7,127 bases of DNA from an uncultured Rikenellaceae bacterium (GTDB lineage Bacteria > Bacteroidota > Bacteroidia > Bacteroidales > Rikenellaceae). The stretch lies in contig CAJURV010000088.1 in the NCBI GenBank assembly GCA_910588925.1, positions 1-7,127 of the forward strand, in the 5' to 3' direction. Position 1 is the stretch's first letter. Every line of letters starts with the position of its first letter. The notes beneath the pieces were generated by a model. That model saw only the letters and a program-made list of their open reading frames with translations, was not told where the DNA came from and did not search any database. The position numbers were made by a program, and so were the translations under genes. Below are positions 1-5,539 of the stretch, piece by piece.

Positions 1-55
1 AGATATTCTTTGAGTTATTATCATAATTTTGCACTTGCTTGTTGAGTCTGCACCG
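1..55. repeat. Left copy of exact 55-bp inverted terminal repeat
   Basis: The first 55 bases are the exact reverse complement of the last 55 (7073-7127). Identity stops at base 56, where the left copy has C and the right copy, read inward, has G. The repeat is AT-rich and has an inward TAnnTTTG match (TAATTTTG, 24-31). A perfect match of exactly 55 bases ending at both contig tips is what a de Bruijn assembler with k=55 leaves when a unique segment lies between two inverted copies of a longer repeat. I therefore read it as the inner edge of a flanking repeat (insertion sequence or other) and not as a transposon end. The flanking repeat itself is not in the window. Confidence 0.9.
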
Positions 56-57
56 CA

Positions 58-71
58 GAATATTTATATTC
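58..71. promoter_or_regulatory. 14-bp palindrome upstream of the small-RNA promoter
   Basis: GAATATTTATATTC is a perfect inverted repeat (GAATAT, TT, ATATTC) lying 5 bp upstream of the TTTG box at 77-80. Its place, roughly 45-57 bases before the expected transcript start, suits a binding site for a dimeric regulator. It is AT-rich, so chance is a real alternative; no known operator is recognised. Confidence 0.3.
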
Positions 72-76
72 AATGA

Positions 77-108
77 TTTGCATATTTCAAAAGAAAGTCA
101 TATCTTTG
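77..108 (+). promoter_or_regulatory. Bacteroidetes-type promoter, full consensus
   Basis: TTTG at 77-80, a 20-bp spacer, then TATCTTTG at 101-108 match both elements of the primary-sigma consensus of Bacteroidetes (TTTG, N19-21, TAnnTTTG). Transcription should begin near 113-116 and read rightward. No coding region begins soon after it, and an intrinsic terminator follows at 270-303, so it appears to drive a short non-coding transcript. It is the only promoter in the window with a perfect match to both boxes. Confidence 0.75.
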
Positions 109-114
109 AACCCG

Positions 115-300
115 AAAGTTAGGCAGACAAACAGCGGTCAAAGTCGGACAGGCTTAACGGTTGAAAATCGTTACTGTTTCGTTACCTATTTGAAATTTTG
201 AAAGCAAAGTAGCTGAAATATAAGTGGTTAGAGTTATAGGTTCCCCCCCCCCTCTCTCCGCTTGAAACGAATCCCGTAATAATCTTTACGGGATTTTTTA
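115..300 (+). ncRNA. Candidate structured small RNA with C-rich segment
   Basis: The segment runs from the expected start of the 77-108 promoter to the intrinsic terminator, about 185 nt, and has no ATG between 115 and 300. Supported pairings are AAACAG (129-134) with CTGTTT (174-179), a 7-bp hairpin with GAA loop at 156-172 (one G-U pair), and ACCTAT (184-189) with ATAGGT (236-241). CGTT (180-183) can also pair with AACG (266-269), which would stack on the last helix and leave 242-265, containing ten C residues and CTCTCTCC, bulged out as single strand. I do not recognise a family. Its size is compatible with 6S RNA or a trans-acting sRNA, but the typical 6S end-to-end stem is not evident. 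The alternative is a prematurely terminated leader of the downstream synthetase gene. Ends are inferred, not measured. Confidence 0.5.
243..252. repeat. C10 homopolymer tract
   Basis: Ten consecutive C residues, followed by TCTCTCC, lie in the putative small RNA 17 bases before its terminator stem. It stands out in an AT-rich intergenic region. Such tracts slip during replication and are also error-prone in sequencing, so the exact length may vary within the population or be a consensus error. No reading frame crosses it. Confidence 0.9.
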
Positions 301-303
301 TTT
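270..303 (+). terminator. Rho-independent terminator of the small RNA unit
   Basis: AATCCCGTAA (270-279) and TTACGGGATT (286-295) form a perfect 10-bp stem with a 6-nt loop, followed by T residues to 299 and then ATTT. The T run is on the 3' side only in the + direction, so it ends rightward transcription. The only upstream promoter in the window is that at 77-108. It also insulates the synthetase gene from upstream transcripts. Confidence 0.88.
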
Positions 304-373
304 CCATTATAATTTCCCCAGGCTATCATCGGTATTCTCCGTGCTATTTATTAAAGATATGCGAACTTTTCCA

Positions 374-394
374 GGCAAGCAAAGCCTTTGCGCC
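374..394. promoter_or_regulatory. Operator-like inverted repeat at the synthetase promoter
   Basis: GCAAAG (379-384), C, CTTTGC (386-391) is a perfect 6+6 palindrome. It is extended by GGC (374-376) and GCC (392-394), with AA (377-378) unpaired on the left. It covers the place where a -33 element would sit for the TATATTTG box at 405-412, and that element is not otherwise recognisable. A regulator bound here could activate or block the promoter. Fatty-acid control is an inference from the downstream gene only. Confidence 0.35.
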
Positions 395-404
395 CGATTT
401 TTGC

Positions 405-412
405 TATATTTG
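405..412 (+). promoter_or_regulatory. TAnnTTTG promoter box of the acyl-CoA synthetase gene
   Basis: TATATTTG matches the Bacteroidetes -7 consensus perfectly. No TTTG lies 19-21 bp upstream; the nearest one, 387-390, is too close. The transcript would start near 417-420, leaving a leader of about 25 nt before the ATG at 442 and no Shine-Dalgarno, as is usual in this phylum. The box rules out the TTG at 388 as translation start. Confidence 0.6.
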
Positions 413-441
413 TCATTAGAAACCGAATAGCAACCTCACAG

Positions 442-2142
442 ATGCTTAAAGAAAACTACATCAAGATATTCGAAGAATCGTTTAAGAAGAATTGGAATAA
501 GCCCGCGTTGCATGATTATATCAGCGGTCACGAATCGACATACGAGCAGATGTGTCTTTCCATAGCCCGTCACCATATCCTTTTCAAATACATGGATATA
601 TCTCAGGGCGACAGAATTGCTTTATGCGGAAAGAATTCATCGCGATGGGCGGTGACATACATGGCCGCCATAACATACGGTGCCGTGATCGTCCCTATCC
701 TCGACGAGTTCACCCCGAACGACATAACCCATATCATAAACCATTCGGAGAGCCGTCTGCTTTTCTGCGACGAAGAGATATTCGACAGACTCAACCCTAA
801 GGATCTGCCGTCTGTAAAGGGGGTATTGGCTCTCGAGACACGTTGGGCCTTATGGCAACCAGAGGGCGGTAAATTCAAACGGGTGATAGCCTCTATAAAC
901 GCCCATTTCAAGCGTCTTTATCCTGACGGGTTCGCTCCTGACAATGTAAAGTATGCGGATAGAGGCAACGACCAGCTTGCCGTGATAAGCTATACTTCAG
1001 GCACTACATCGCTCACCAAAGGTGTCATGATCAGCGGTAATGCGCTTGCAGGCAACGTGTTGTTCGGCATCGACAACTATGAACGAATCTTGGGTAAAAA
1101 GCTGGTCGCTACACTGTGTGTCTTGCCGCTATCGCACACATACGCCACTGCGTTCAATCTGCTGGTGCAGTTAGCTTCGGGGGCGCGCATAACCATGTTG
1201 GGACGCATTCCGTCGCCAAATATAGTGATAAAAGCGTGCAAGGAGACCAAACCGACCATTCTCTGCTTCGTGCCTTTGGTTATGGAGAAGATCTATAAGG
1301 TAAAGATAGCGCCGGTGATAAAAAAGCCGTTGGTGTCGGCATTGCTTAAAACACCTGTCATAGGCTCGCTCGTGTACAAGGCTATAGGTCGAAAGCTCTA
1401 TGCGGAACTCGGAGGAGCGGCATACGACATAATAATAGGCGGAGCGGCATTCAATCCCGACATAGAGGCCTTTTTCCATAAAACCGGGTTACCGTTCACC
1501 GTAGGTTACGGCATGACGGAGTGCGCCCCGCTAATATCATACTCCTATCATAAACAGTTCGTACCGGGCTCTGTAGGACGTCCTTTGCCGGGTCTTATGG
1601 AGGTGCGGATAGATAAGGAGACTCCGGATGCACCCACCGGAGAGATAATGGTTAAAGGCGAAAACGTAATGCTCGGGTACTACAAAAACGAGGAGGCCAC
1701 ATCCGCTGCATTTACCGGCGACGGGTGGATGCACACCGGCGATCTAGGCTATATGGACGCCGACGACAACATATTCATCAAAGGGCGTTCCAAAACCATG
1801 CTTTTGGGTTCCAACGGAGAGAATATCTACCCGGAGGTTATAGAATCGAAGCTCGATAACCTGCCGTTGGTGGCCGAGTGCATAGTGCTGCAAAAAGGCA
1901 CACGACTCATTGCCTTGGTGCATCCCGACTATCCTACGGCAGAACAAATGAGGCTCGATAAAGCCAAGATACCGCAAATAATGAACGACAACCTAAAGAC
2001 CCTCAACTCCATGTTGGCACGATACGAGCAGATTTCTTCCATACTCATATCCGAGAACCCGTTCCCGATGACACCTAAGCGTACGGTGAAACGTTACCTC
2101 GTTGAGAAGGCGTTTGCCGAAAGGCCGTCGGATTTCAAATGA
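442..2142 (+). CDS. AMP-binding long-chain acyl-CoA synthetase (FadD-like)
   Basis: This is a 566-residue adenylate-forming enzyme that activates a fatty acid with ATP and joins it to CoA; transfer to acyl carrier protein cannot be excluded. It is expected in the cytoplasm or at the inner membrane face. Motifs in order, numbered from ATG 442: phosphate-binding loop TSGTTSLTKG at 185-194, GYGMTE at 355-360, HTGD at 431-434, the hinge-region stretch KGRSKTMLLGSNGENIYP at 447-464, and C-terminal PKRTVKR at 545-551 in the place of the catalytic-lysine motif. The length is usual for the Bacteroidetes branch. The start is ATG 442: an in-frame TTG at 388 would place the promoter box inside the gene and add 18 residues with no homologous look. 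In the phosphate loop the usual Gly after TSGTT is Ser190. The gene stands alone on the + strand and no terminator is evident after it. The natural substrate cannot be read from the sequence. Confidence 0.92.
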   Translation: MLKENYIKIFEESFKKNWNKPALHDYISGHESTYEQMCLSIARHHILFKYMDISQGDRIALCGKNSSRWAVTYMAAITYGAVIVPILDEFTPNDITHIINHSESRLLFCDEEIFDRLNPKDLPSVKGVLALETRWALWQPEGGKFKRVIASINAHFKRLYPDGFAPDNVKYADRGNDQLAVISYTSGTTSLTKGVMISGNALAGNVLFGIDNYERILGKKLVATLCVLPLSHTYATAFNLLVQLASGARITMLGRIPSPNIVIKACKETKPTILCFVPLVMEKIYKVKIAPVIKKPLVSALLKTPVIGSLVYKAIGRKLYAELGGAAYDIIIGGAAFNPDIEAFFHKTGLPFTVGYGMTECAPLISYSYHKQFVPGSVGRPLPGLMEVRIDKETPDAPTGEIMVKGENVMLGYYKNEEATSAAFTGDGWMHTGDLGYMDADDNIFIKGRSKTMLLGSNGENIYPEVIESKLDNLPLVAECIVLQKGTRLIALVHPDYPTAEQMRLDKAKIPQIMNDNLKTLNSMLARYEQISSILISENPFPMTPKRTVKRYLVEKAFAERPSDFK

Positions 2143-2644
2143 TATAAGATAGACGAACTATATCCGGCTACATTGTTGAGATGAATTAGACGATTTGTCG
2201 ATATAATGAGCGAACTTTTACTAAACCTTATCCGACATTACAACGGCGAAATCTGCGAAATATCTCCAACCTAAATGCACGTGGAGATAATTGTGGAAAA
2301 GTGAGCTAATGATAAGCCTGATTTAAGATATTATCGTAGAAGCTGTTTCCCTGCAATCACGGCGATACGAAGCATAGGCCGGAGCCTGCGCGGGGCACCT
2401 CTGTATAAGAAAGTCGTATATTGCTCTAAAACTATAAATACTATAAAAAACCAATCGTAAAGCGTGCCTCCGTCAATGGAATTTATACCTGCCGCGAGGT
2501 GCAGCCCGTATTACATGTCCGCTTGAAGTTAATCGGGATACAGCCGCCTGTTTTTATCGGAGTAATATTATATATTCATAGGTGAATAGGAATCAGACGT
2601 GACTACGGTTAAAAGTATTGTCTAACTGGTAATATTAACACCAA
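2143..2644. other. Convergent intergenic region without a recognisable gene
   Basis: About 500 bp lie between the stop of the synthetase and the adk terminator. All frames are broken by stops and I see no RNA gene, promoter consensus or insertion sequence. It contains an isolated 8-bp stem (2261-2268 with 2282-2289), a tandem ACTATAAAT/ACTATAAAA at 2431-2448, a 7-bp inverted pair GCACCTC (2395-2401) and GAGGTGC (2496-2502), and ACAG-CCGC-CTGT followed by TTTT at 2540-2555, which could be a very weak + strand terminator. It may be decayed sequence. Nothing here supports a function. Confidence 0.6.
2261..2289. repeat. 8-bp perfect stem-loop
   Basis: TATCTCCA (2261-2268) pairs exactly with TGGAGATA (2282-2289) around a 13-nt loop. 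On the + strand no T run follows. On the minus strand only three T residues follow, and no gene ends there, so it is a poor terminator. It may be incidental. Confidence 0.35.
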
Positions 2645-2679
2645 TATAAGAAAACAGTCGCATCCAACGACGCGACTGT
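2645..2679 (-). terminator. Rho-independent terminator downstream of adk
   Basis: ACAGTCGC (2654-2661) and GCGACTGT (2672-2679) form a perfect 8-bp GC-rich stem with a 10-nt loop. Read on the minus strand the stem is followed by TTTCTTATATT. It lies 31 bp past the adk stop codon, in the right orientation to end the thiL-adk transcript. Confidence 0.8.
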
Positions 2680-2709
2680 CAGCTTTAGCTATCATCCTTT
2701 TCAGATAGG

Positions 2710-3285
2710 TTATTTGAGCTTATCTATAACCTGACACAAACGTTCGAAAACGGCCTCTATACCGCCCATTCCGTCTATTTCGATGTATTTTCCCTGTTTG
2801 TCGTAAAACTTCTTCACTACTTCCGTTTGGGCTTTATACACATCTATTCTGTTGCGGATCACCTCCTCGCTCTGGTCGTCGGCGCGTCCGCTCACTTTAC
2901 CGCGGGCGAGCAATCGGGCTATGACTTCATTGTCGGGAACATCCAAGGCTATCATGGCCGTAACGCTCTGACCGTGCTGCGACAACATCATGTCGAACGC
3001 CTCGGCTTGCGGTGTGGTACGCGGGAAGCCGTCGAATATCGTTCCGTTGCCGTCACGATGCGATTCGATGTAATTGCCTATGATGCCGATGACTATATCG
3101 TCGGAGGCTAAAGAACCGTCTTTCATCTGTTCCTGCGCTTCGAGTCCGAGTGCTGTGCCGGCTTTTATCTCTTGGCGTATCACCTCTCCGGTCGAAAGGT
3201 GGTTCAGACGGTAACGTTCTTTGAGTTTGTCCGCCTGCGTACCCTTTCCGGCACCCGGAGGACCGAATAAAACGATGTTCAACAT
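2710..3285 (-). CDS. adk: Adenylate kinase
   Basis: The 191-residue cytoplasmic enzyme interconverts ATP + AMP and two ADP, and keeps the adenylate pool balanced. Visible motifs are the P-loop GPPGAGKGT (8-16), AMP-site STGEVIR (31-37), DGFPRT (85-90), and the arginine-rich lid region RLLARGKVSGRADD (124-137), followed by RNRIDVY (144-150). The lid is short, without the zinc-finger insertion or Cys cluster of the roughly 215-residue long form; this fits the short type seen in Bacteroidetes. The N-terminus starts directly before the first beta strand (MLNIVLFG), so the ATG at 3285 is convincing. It lies 37 nt downstream of thiL with no promoter box of its own visible in the gap, so the two are probably one transcript, closed by the terminator at 2645-2679. 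Confidence 0.97.
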   Translation of the reverse strand: MLNIVLFGPPGAGKGTQADKLKERYRLNHLSTGEVIRQEIKAGTALGLEAQEQMKDGSLASDDIVIGIIGNYIESHRDGNGTIFDGFPRTTPQAEAFDMMLSQHGQSVTAMIALDVPDNEVIARLLARGKVSGRADDQSEEVIRNRIDVYKAQTEVVKKFYDKQGKYIEIDGMGGIEAVFERLCQVIDKLK

Positions 3286-3322
3286 TGCCTTATCTGTTTT
3301 TATGTGACTTAATTTACTCTGA

Positions 3323-4339
3323 TTACTCCACTACCCATCCTTGCGCGGTAAGCCGTATCTCCGATCCGTCGGGCGTTACCAACGCGGCGCCTTTCTCCGG
3401 AGCGGTCAGGTGTCCGATCACGTCTATACCTCCTATTCTTAGCACATCTTCATAGCGATCCACCGGCACGGTGAACAGCAACTCGTAATCATCGCCGCCG
3501 TTGAGCGCCGCCATGACAGGGTCGACCCCGATTTGCTCTCCGAGTTCGAAACATTTGGACGATATCGGCAGACGGTCGAGATATATGCGGGCACCGGCAT
3601 TCGACCGGCGGCACAGATGCAATGTCTCTGAGGCCAGGCCGTCGGATATGTCTATCATCGCTGTGGGCTTTATGCCGCTCTCCGCAAGAGCGTCGATAAC
3701 GTCTGTGCGTAACAGCGGGTGCAACTGACGCTCCAGAAGATACTCGAATCCCTCCAGCTGGGGTGCTACACCGTCGTTGCCATGAAGCGCGCGTTTCTCA
3801 CGCTCGAGCAACTTTACACCCATAAACGCGGCGCCCAAATCGCCGGTTACACACAACAGATCGCTGTTTTTACCTCCGCCACGATAGACGATCTTATCTT
3901 TGGCTACCGAACCGATCACCGTTACGGCTATGCTGAGCCCTGTCATGGATGAGGTGGTGTCGCCGCCTACTAAGTCTATATCGTATTTGTCGCATGCCGC
4001 ACGTATTCCCTCGTATAGCTCGTCGGCCATCTCCACGGTGAAGCGCCCGGAGAGACCTATCGAAACGGTGATCTGTTCCGGCGTTCCGTTCATGGCTAAA
4101 ATGTCTCCGGCCGCAGCTACAACACACTTGAATCCCAAGTGTTTCAACGGCGTATATGTCAAGTCGAACGCGATGCCTTCCAAAAACATGTCGCTGCTTA
4201 TAAGCGTGTAACTCTCCGAGTCTCGCTCTATCACAGCGGCATCGTCTCCTATGCCGGTTACGGTGGACGGTTTGCGGCAGGTCGCACCTTCGGTGAGCCT
4301 GTCAATGAAACGGAATTCCCCTAAAGACGATATATCCAT
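3323..4339 (-). CDS. thiL: Thiamine-monophosphate kinase
   Basis: The 338-residue enzyme phosphorylates thiamine monophosphate to thiamine diphosphate with ATP, the last step of cofactor synthesis. It belongs to the PurM/SelD-like ATP-binding superfamily. Motifs: GEFRFIDRL near the N-terminus (7-15), metal-binding GIGDDAAV (29-36), SSDMFLEGIAFD (48-59), GDILAMNGTP (78-87), GGDTTSS (125-131), MIDISDGLASE (228-238) and GGDDYELLF (281-289). Length is normal and the ends are intact. Where E. coli ThiL has NLSD, this protein reads AAGD (76-79), keeping the metal-ligand Asp. No other thiamine gene is nearby and the leader is too short for a TPP riboswitch. It has its own promoter box at 4362-4369, but lptB ends only 81 nt upstream, so read-through from lptB is also likely. 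adk follows at 37 nt. Confidence 0.95.
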   Translation of the reverse strand: MDISSLGEFRFIDRLTEGATCRKPSTVTGIGDDAAVIERDSESYTLISSDMFLEGIAFDLTYTPLKHLGFKCVVAAAGDILAMNGTPEQITVSIGLSGRFTVEMADELYEGIRAACDKYDIDLVGGDTTSSMTGLSIAVTVIGSVAKDKIVYRGGGKNSDLLCVTGDLGAAFMGVKLLEREKRALHGNDGVAPQLEGFEYLLERQLHPLLRTDVIDALAESGIKPTAMIDISDGLASETLHLCRRSNAGARIYLDRLPISSKCFELGEQIGVDPVMAALNGGDDYELLFTVPVDRYEDVLRIGGIDVIGHLTAPEKGAALVTPDGSEIRLTAQGWVVE

Positions 4340-4361
4340 CTTATGAAACTTTTAATTCACG

Positions 4362-4395
4362 CAAATATACGTTTTTCCCCGGGAACACCGTACGG
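4362..4395 (-). promoter_or_regulatory. thiL-adk promoter box with two small palindromes
   Basis: On the minus strand TATATTTG (4362-4369) is a perfect Bacteroidetes -7 box. Transcription should start about 17-20 nt before the thiL ATG. No TTTG is found at the -33 position. The spacer instead carries TTCCC-C-GGGAA (4375-4385) and the -33 area carries CCGTACGG (4388-4395), both perfect palindromes that could be regulator sites. No known operator is recognised. Confidence 0.5.
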
Positions 4396-4420
4396 ATACC
4401 GTCTCTTGCGACCTAAAATA

Positions 4421-5143
4421 TTACCTTAGCTTGAAGTCAGAACCGAGATATACTTTACGCACCATCTCGTCGGCGGCGAGCTCCTCGGCGCTACCTGCCT
4501 TGAGTATGCGTCCCTCGAAAAGCAGATAGGTGCGGTCCGTTATCGCCAACGTCTCATGTACGTTATGGTCGGTTATTATGACTCCTATGTTTTTGTCTTT
4601 GAGCGTGCGCACGATGCTCTGTATGTCTTCCACCGCTATGGGGTCGACCCCTGCGAACGGCTCGTCGAGCAATATGAACTTGGGATTTATGGATACGGCA
4701 CGGGCTATCTCGGTACGCCGCCGCTCGCCGCCCGAGAGCTGTATACCGTAGCTTTTACGCACTTTTTGAAGGCGAAATTCGCTTATCAGATTTTCGAGAC
4801 GCTCCTGTTGATACTCTTTGGTATAGTCGGTCATCTCAAGCACCGCCTTGATATTGTCTTCTACAGTGAGACGACGGAATACCGATGCCTCTTGAGCCAG
4901 ATAACCGACACCGAGTTGCGCCCTGCGATATACTGGTTCGCGGGTTATGTCTATGTCGTCGAGAAATATCTGACCGTCGTTGGGCTTTATCAAGCCTACG
5001 GTCATATAGAAAGTGGTGGTCTTACCGGCGCCGTTGGGACCGAGAAGCCCCACGATCTCTCCTTGCGAAACCTCTATCGACACATGGTCGACTACGGTTC
5101 GCGATTTATAACGTTTGACGAGGTCCTTGGTGTGTAGACGCAT
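4421..5143 (-). CDS. lptB: LPS export system ATP-binding protein LptB
   Basis: The 240-residue ABC-type ATPase sits on the cytoplasmic face of the inner membrane. With the permeases LptF and LptG it drives lipopolysaccharide extraction and transport along the Lpt bridge. All nucleotide-binding motifs are present: Walker A GPNGAGKTT (35-43), Q-loop Gln84 in GYLAQEASVFRRLTVEDNI, signature LSGGE (136-140) followed by RRR, Walker B FILLDEP with catalytic Glu161, D-loop AGVDP, and switch His193 in ITDHNVHET. The segments YLAQEASVFRRLTVEDN and EPFAGVDPIAVEDIQ are typical of LptB rather than of amino-acid (LivF/LivG) importers, its nearest look-alikes. The usual partner genes (lptA, lptC, lptF, lptG) are not in the window. 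thiL follows 81 nt downstream. A promoter box lies at 5191-5198. Confidence 0.94.
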   Translation of the reverse strand: MRLHTKDLVKRYKSRTVVDHVSIEVSQGEIVGLLGPNGAGKTTTFYMTVGLIKPNDGQIFLDDIDITREPVYRRAQLGVGYLAQEASVFRRLTVEDNIKAVLEMTDYTKEYQQERLENLISEFRLQKVRKSYGIQLSGGERRRTEIARAVSINPKFILLDEPFAGVDPIAVEDIQSIVRTLKDKNIGVIITDHNVHETLAITDRTYLLFEGRILKAGSAEELAADEMVRKVYLGSDFKLR

Positions 5144-5190
5144 ATCGTTGCGGTTTTACGACAGGTTGGTCCCCCGCCGTGATAATCGTA

Positions 5191-5198
5191 CAAAAATA
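5191..5198 (-). promoter_or_regulatory. TAnnTTTG promoter box of lptB
   Basis: Read on the minus strand, TATTTTTG matches the -7 consensus exactly, 47 bp before the lptB start codon. A -33 element is not clear; the nearest candidate, CTTG, is 17 bp upstream, outside the normal spacing. The expected leader is about 40 nt and has no obvious Shine-Dalgarno. Confidence 0.5.
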
Positions 5199-5539
5199 TG
5201 AAAAAAAGCGAAATGCAAGAAGCTATTGTTTAAATTTATCGGGGACTGTGCGGTGTGCGCCTTATTTAATGTCACGATCGGCGGGAAACGGCATGGAGAG
5301 AGTCTGTTTAAGTTAAGCTAATAGTACTTATAGTTTATCTATCCTCACTTGCGGGCCTACGTGTGTAGTGGCTTCGGCCCGCACGATCCTCGCTTCGCTC
5401 GCGGCCGTACAAGCGGAAAGGGTTCAATTTCCCTCGCTTCGCTCGGGCATTCCGCCTATGCAGGGAAGCGTACTCAATAGTGGCTGACAGATTAATATGC
5501 TGATTTTAATGGGTTTATACAGCAGGCCTGTCCCCGATA
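5199..5539. other. Intergenic region between cls and lptB
   Basis: No open frame of useful length or RNA gene is visible. The region holds the two hairpins and the short repeat described at 5350-5455. No hairpin with a T run follows the cls stop, so cls has no clear intrinsic terminator; the GC-rich hairpins could serve that role by another route. Confidence 0.6.
5350..5455. repeat. REP-like pair of hairpins with a repeated 14-bp unit
   Basis: Two stem-loops lie side by side. The first pairs TGCGGGCC (5350-5357) with GGCCCGCA (5376-5383). The second pairs GCGGAA (5413-5418) with TTCCGC (5450-5455). The unit CCTCGCTTCGCTCG occurs twice in direct orientation, at 5388-5401 next to the first stem and at 5432-5445 inside the second. 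GC-rich hairpins built on a short repeated unit between genes resemble bacterial interspersed repetitive (REP-like) elements. Whether the unit is repeated elsewhere in the genome cannot be seen here. Confidence 0.55.

Noticed and set aside
388..441. Upstream TTG start giving the synthetase 18 extra residues
   Set aside because: The TATATTTG promoter box at 405-412 lies inside this extension and the extra residues do not resemble the family. ATG 442 places the first residues (MLKENYIKIFEESF) at a typical family start.
2206..2274. 22-codon ATG frame (MSELLLNLIRHYNGEICEISPT)
   Set aside because: No promoter box, no ribosome binding site, no recognisable family and a length expected by chance.
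4340..4420. TPP riboswitch before thiL
   Set aside because: The gap is 81 nt and the leader after the promoter box about 20 nt, with none of the conserved TPP riboswitch core visible.
4396..4420. Terminator between lptB and thiL
   Set aside because: Only a 4-bp hairpin (ACGG/CCGT on the minus strand) is present and no T run follows.
4556..5137. 193-residue open frame on the + strand
   Set aside because: It lies wholly antisense to lptB, whose full set of ABC motifs fixes the real strand; its translation has no recognisable domain.
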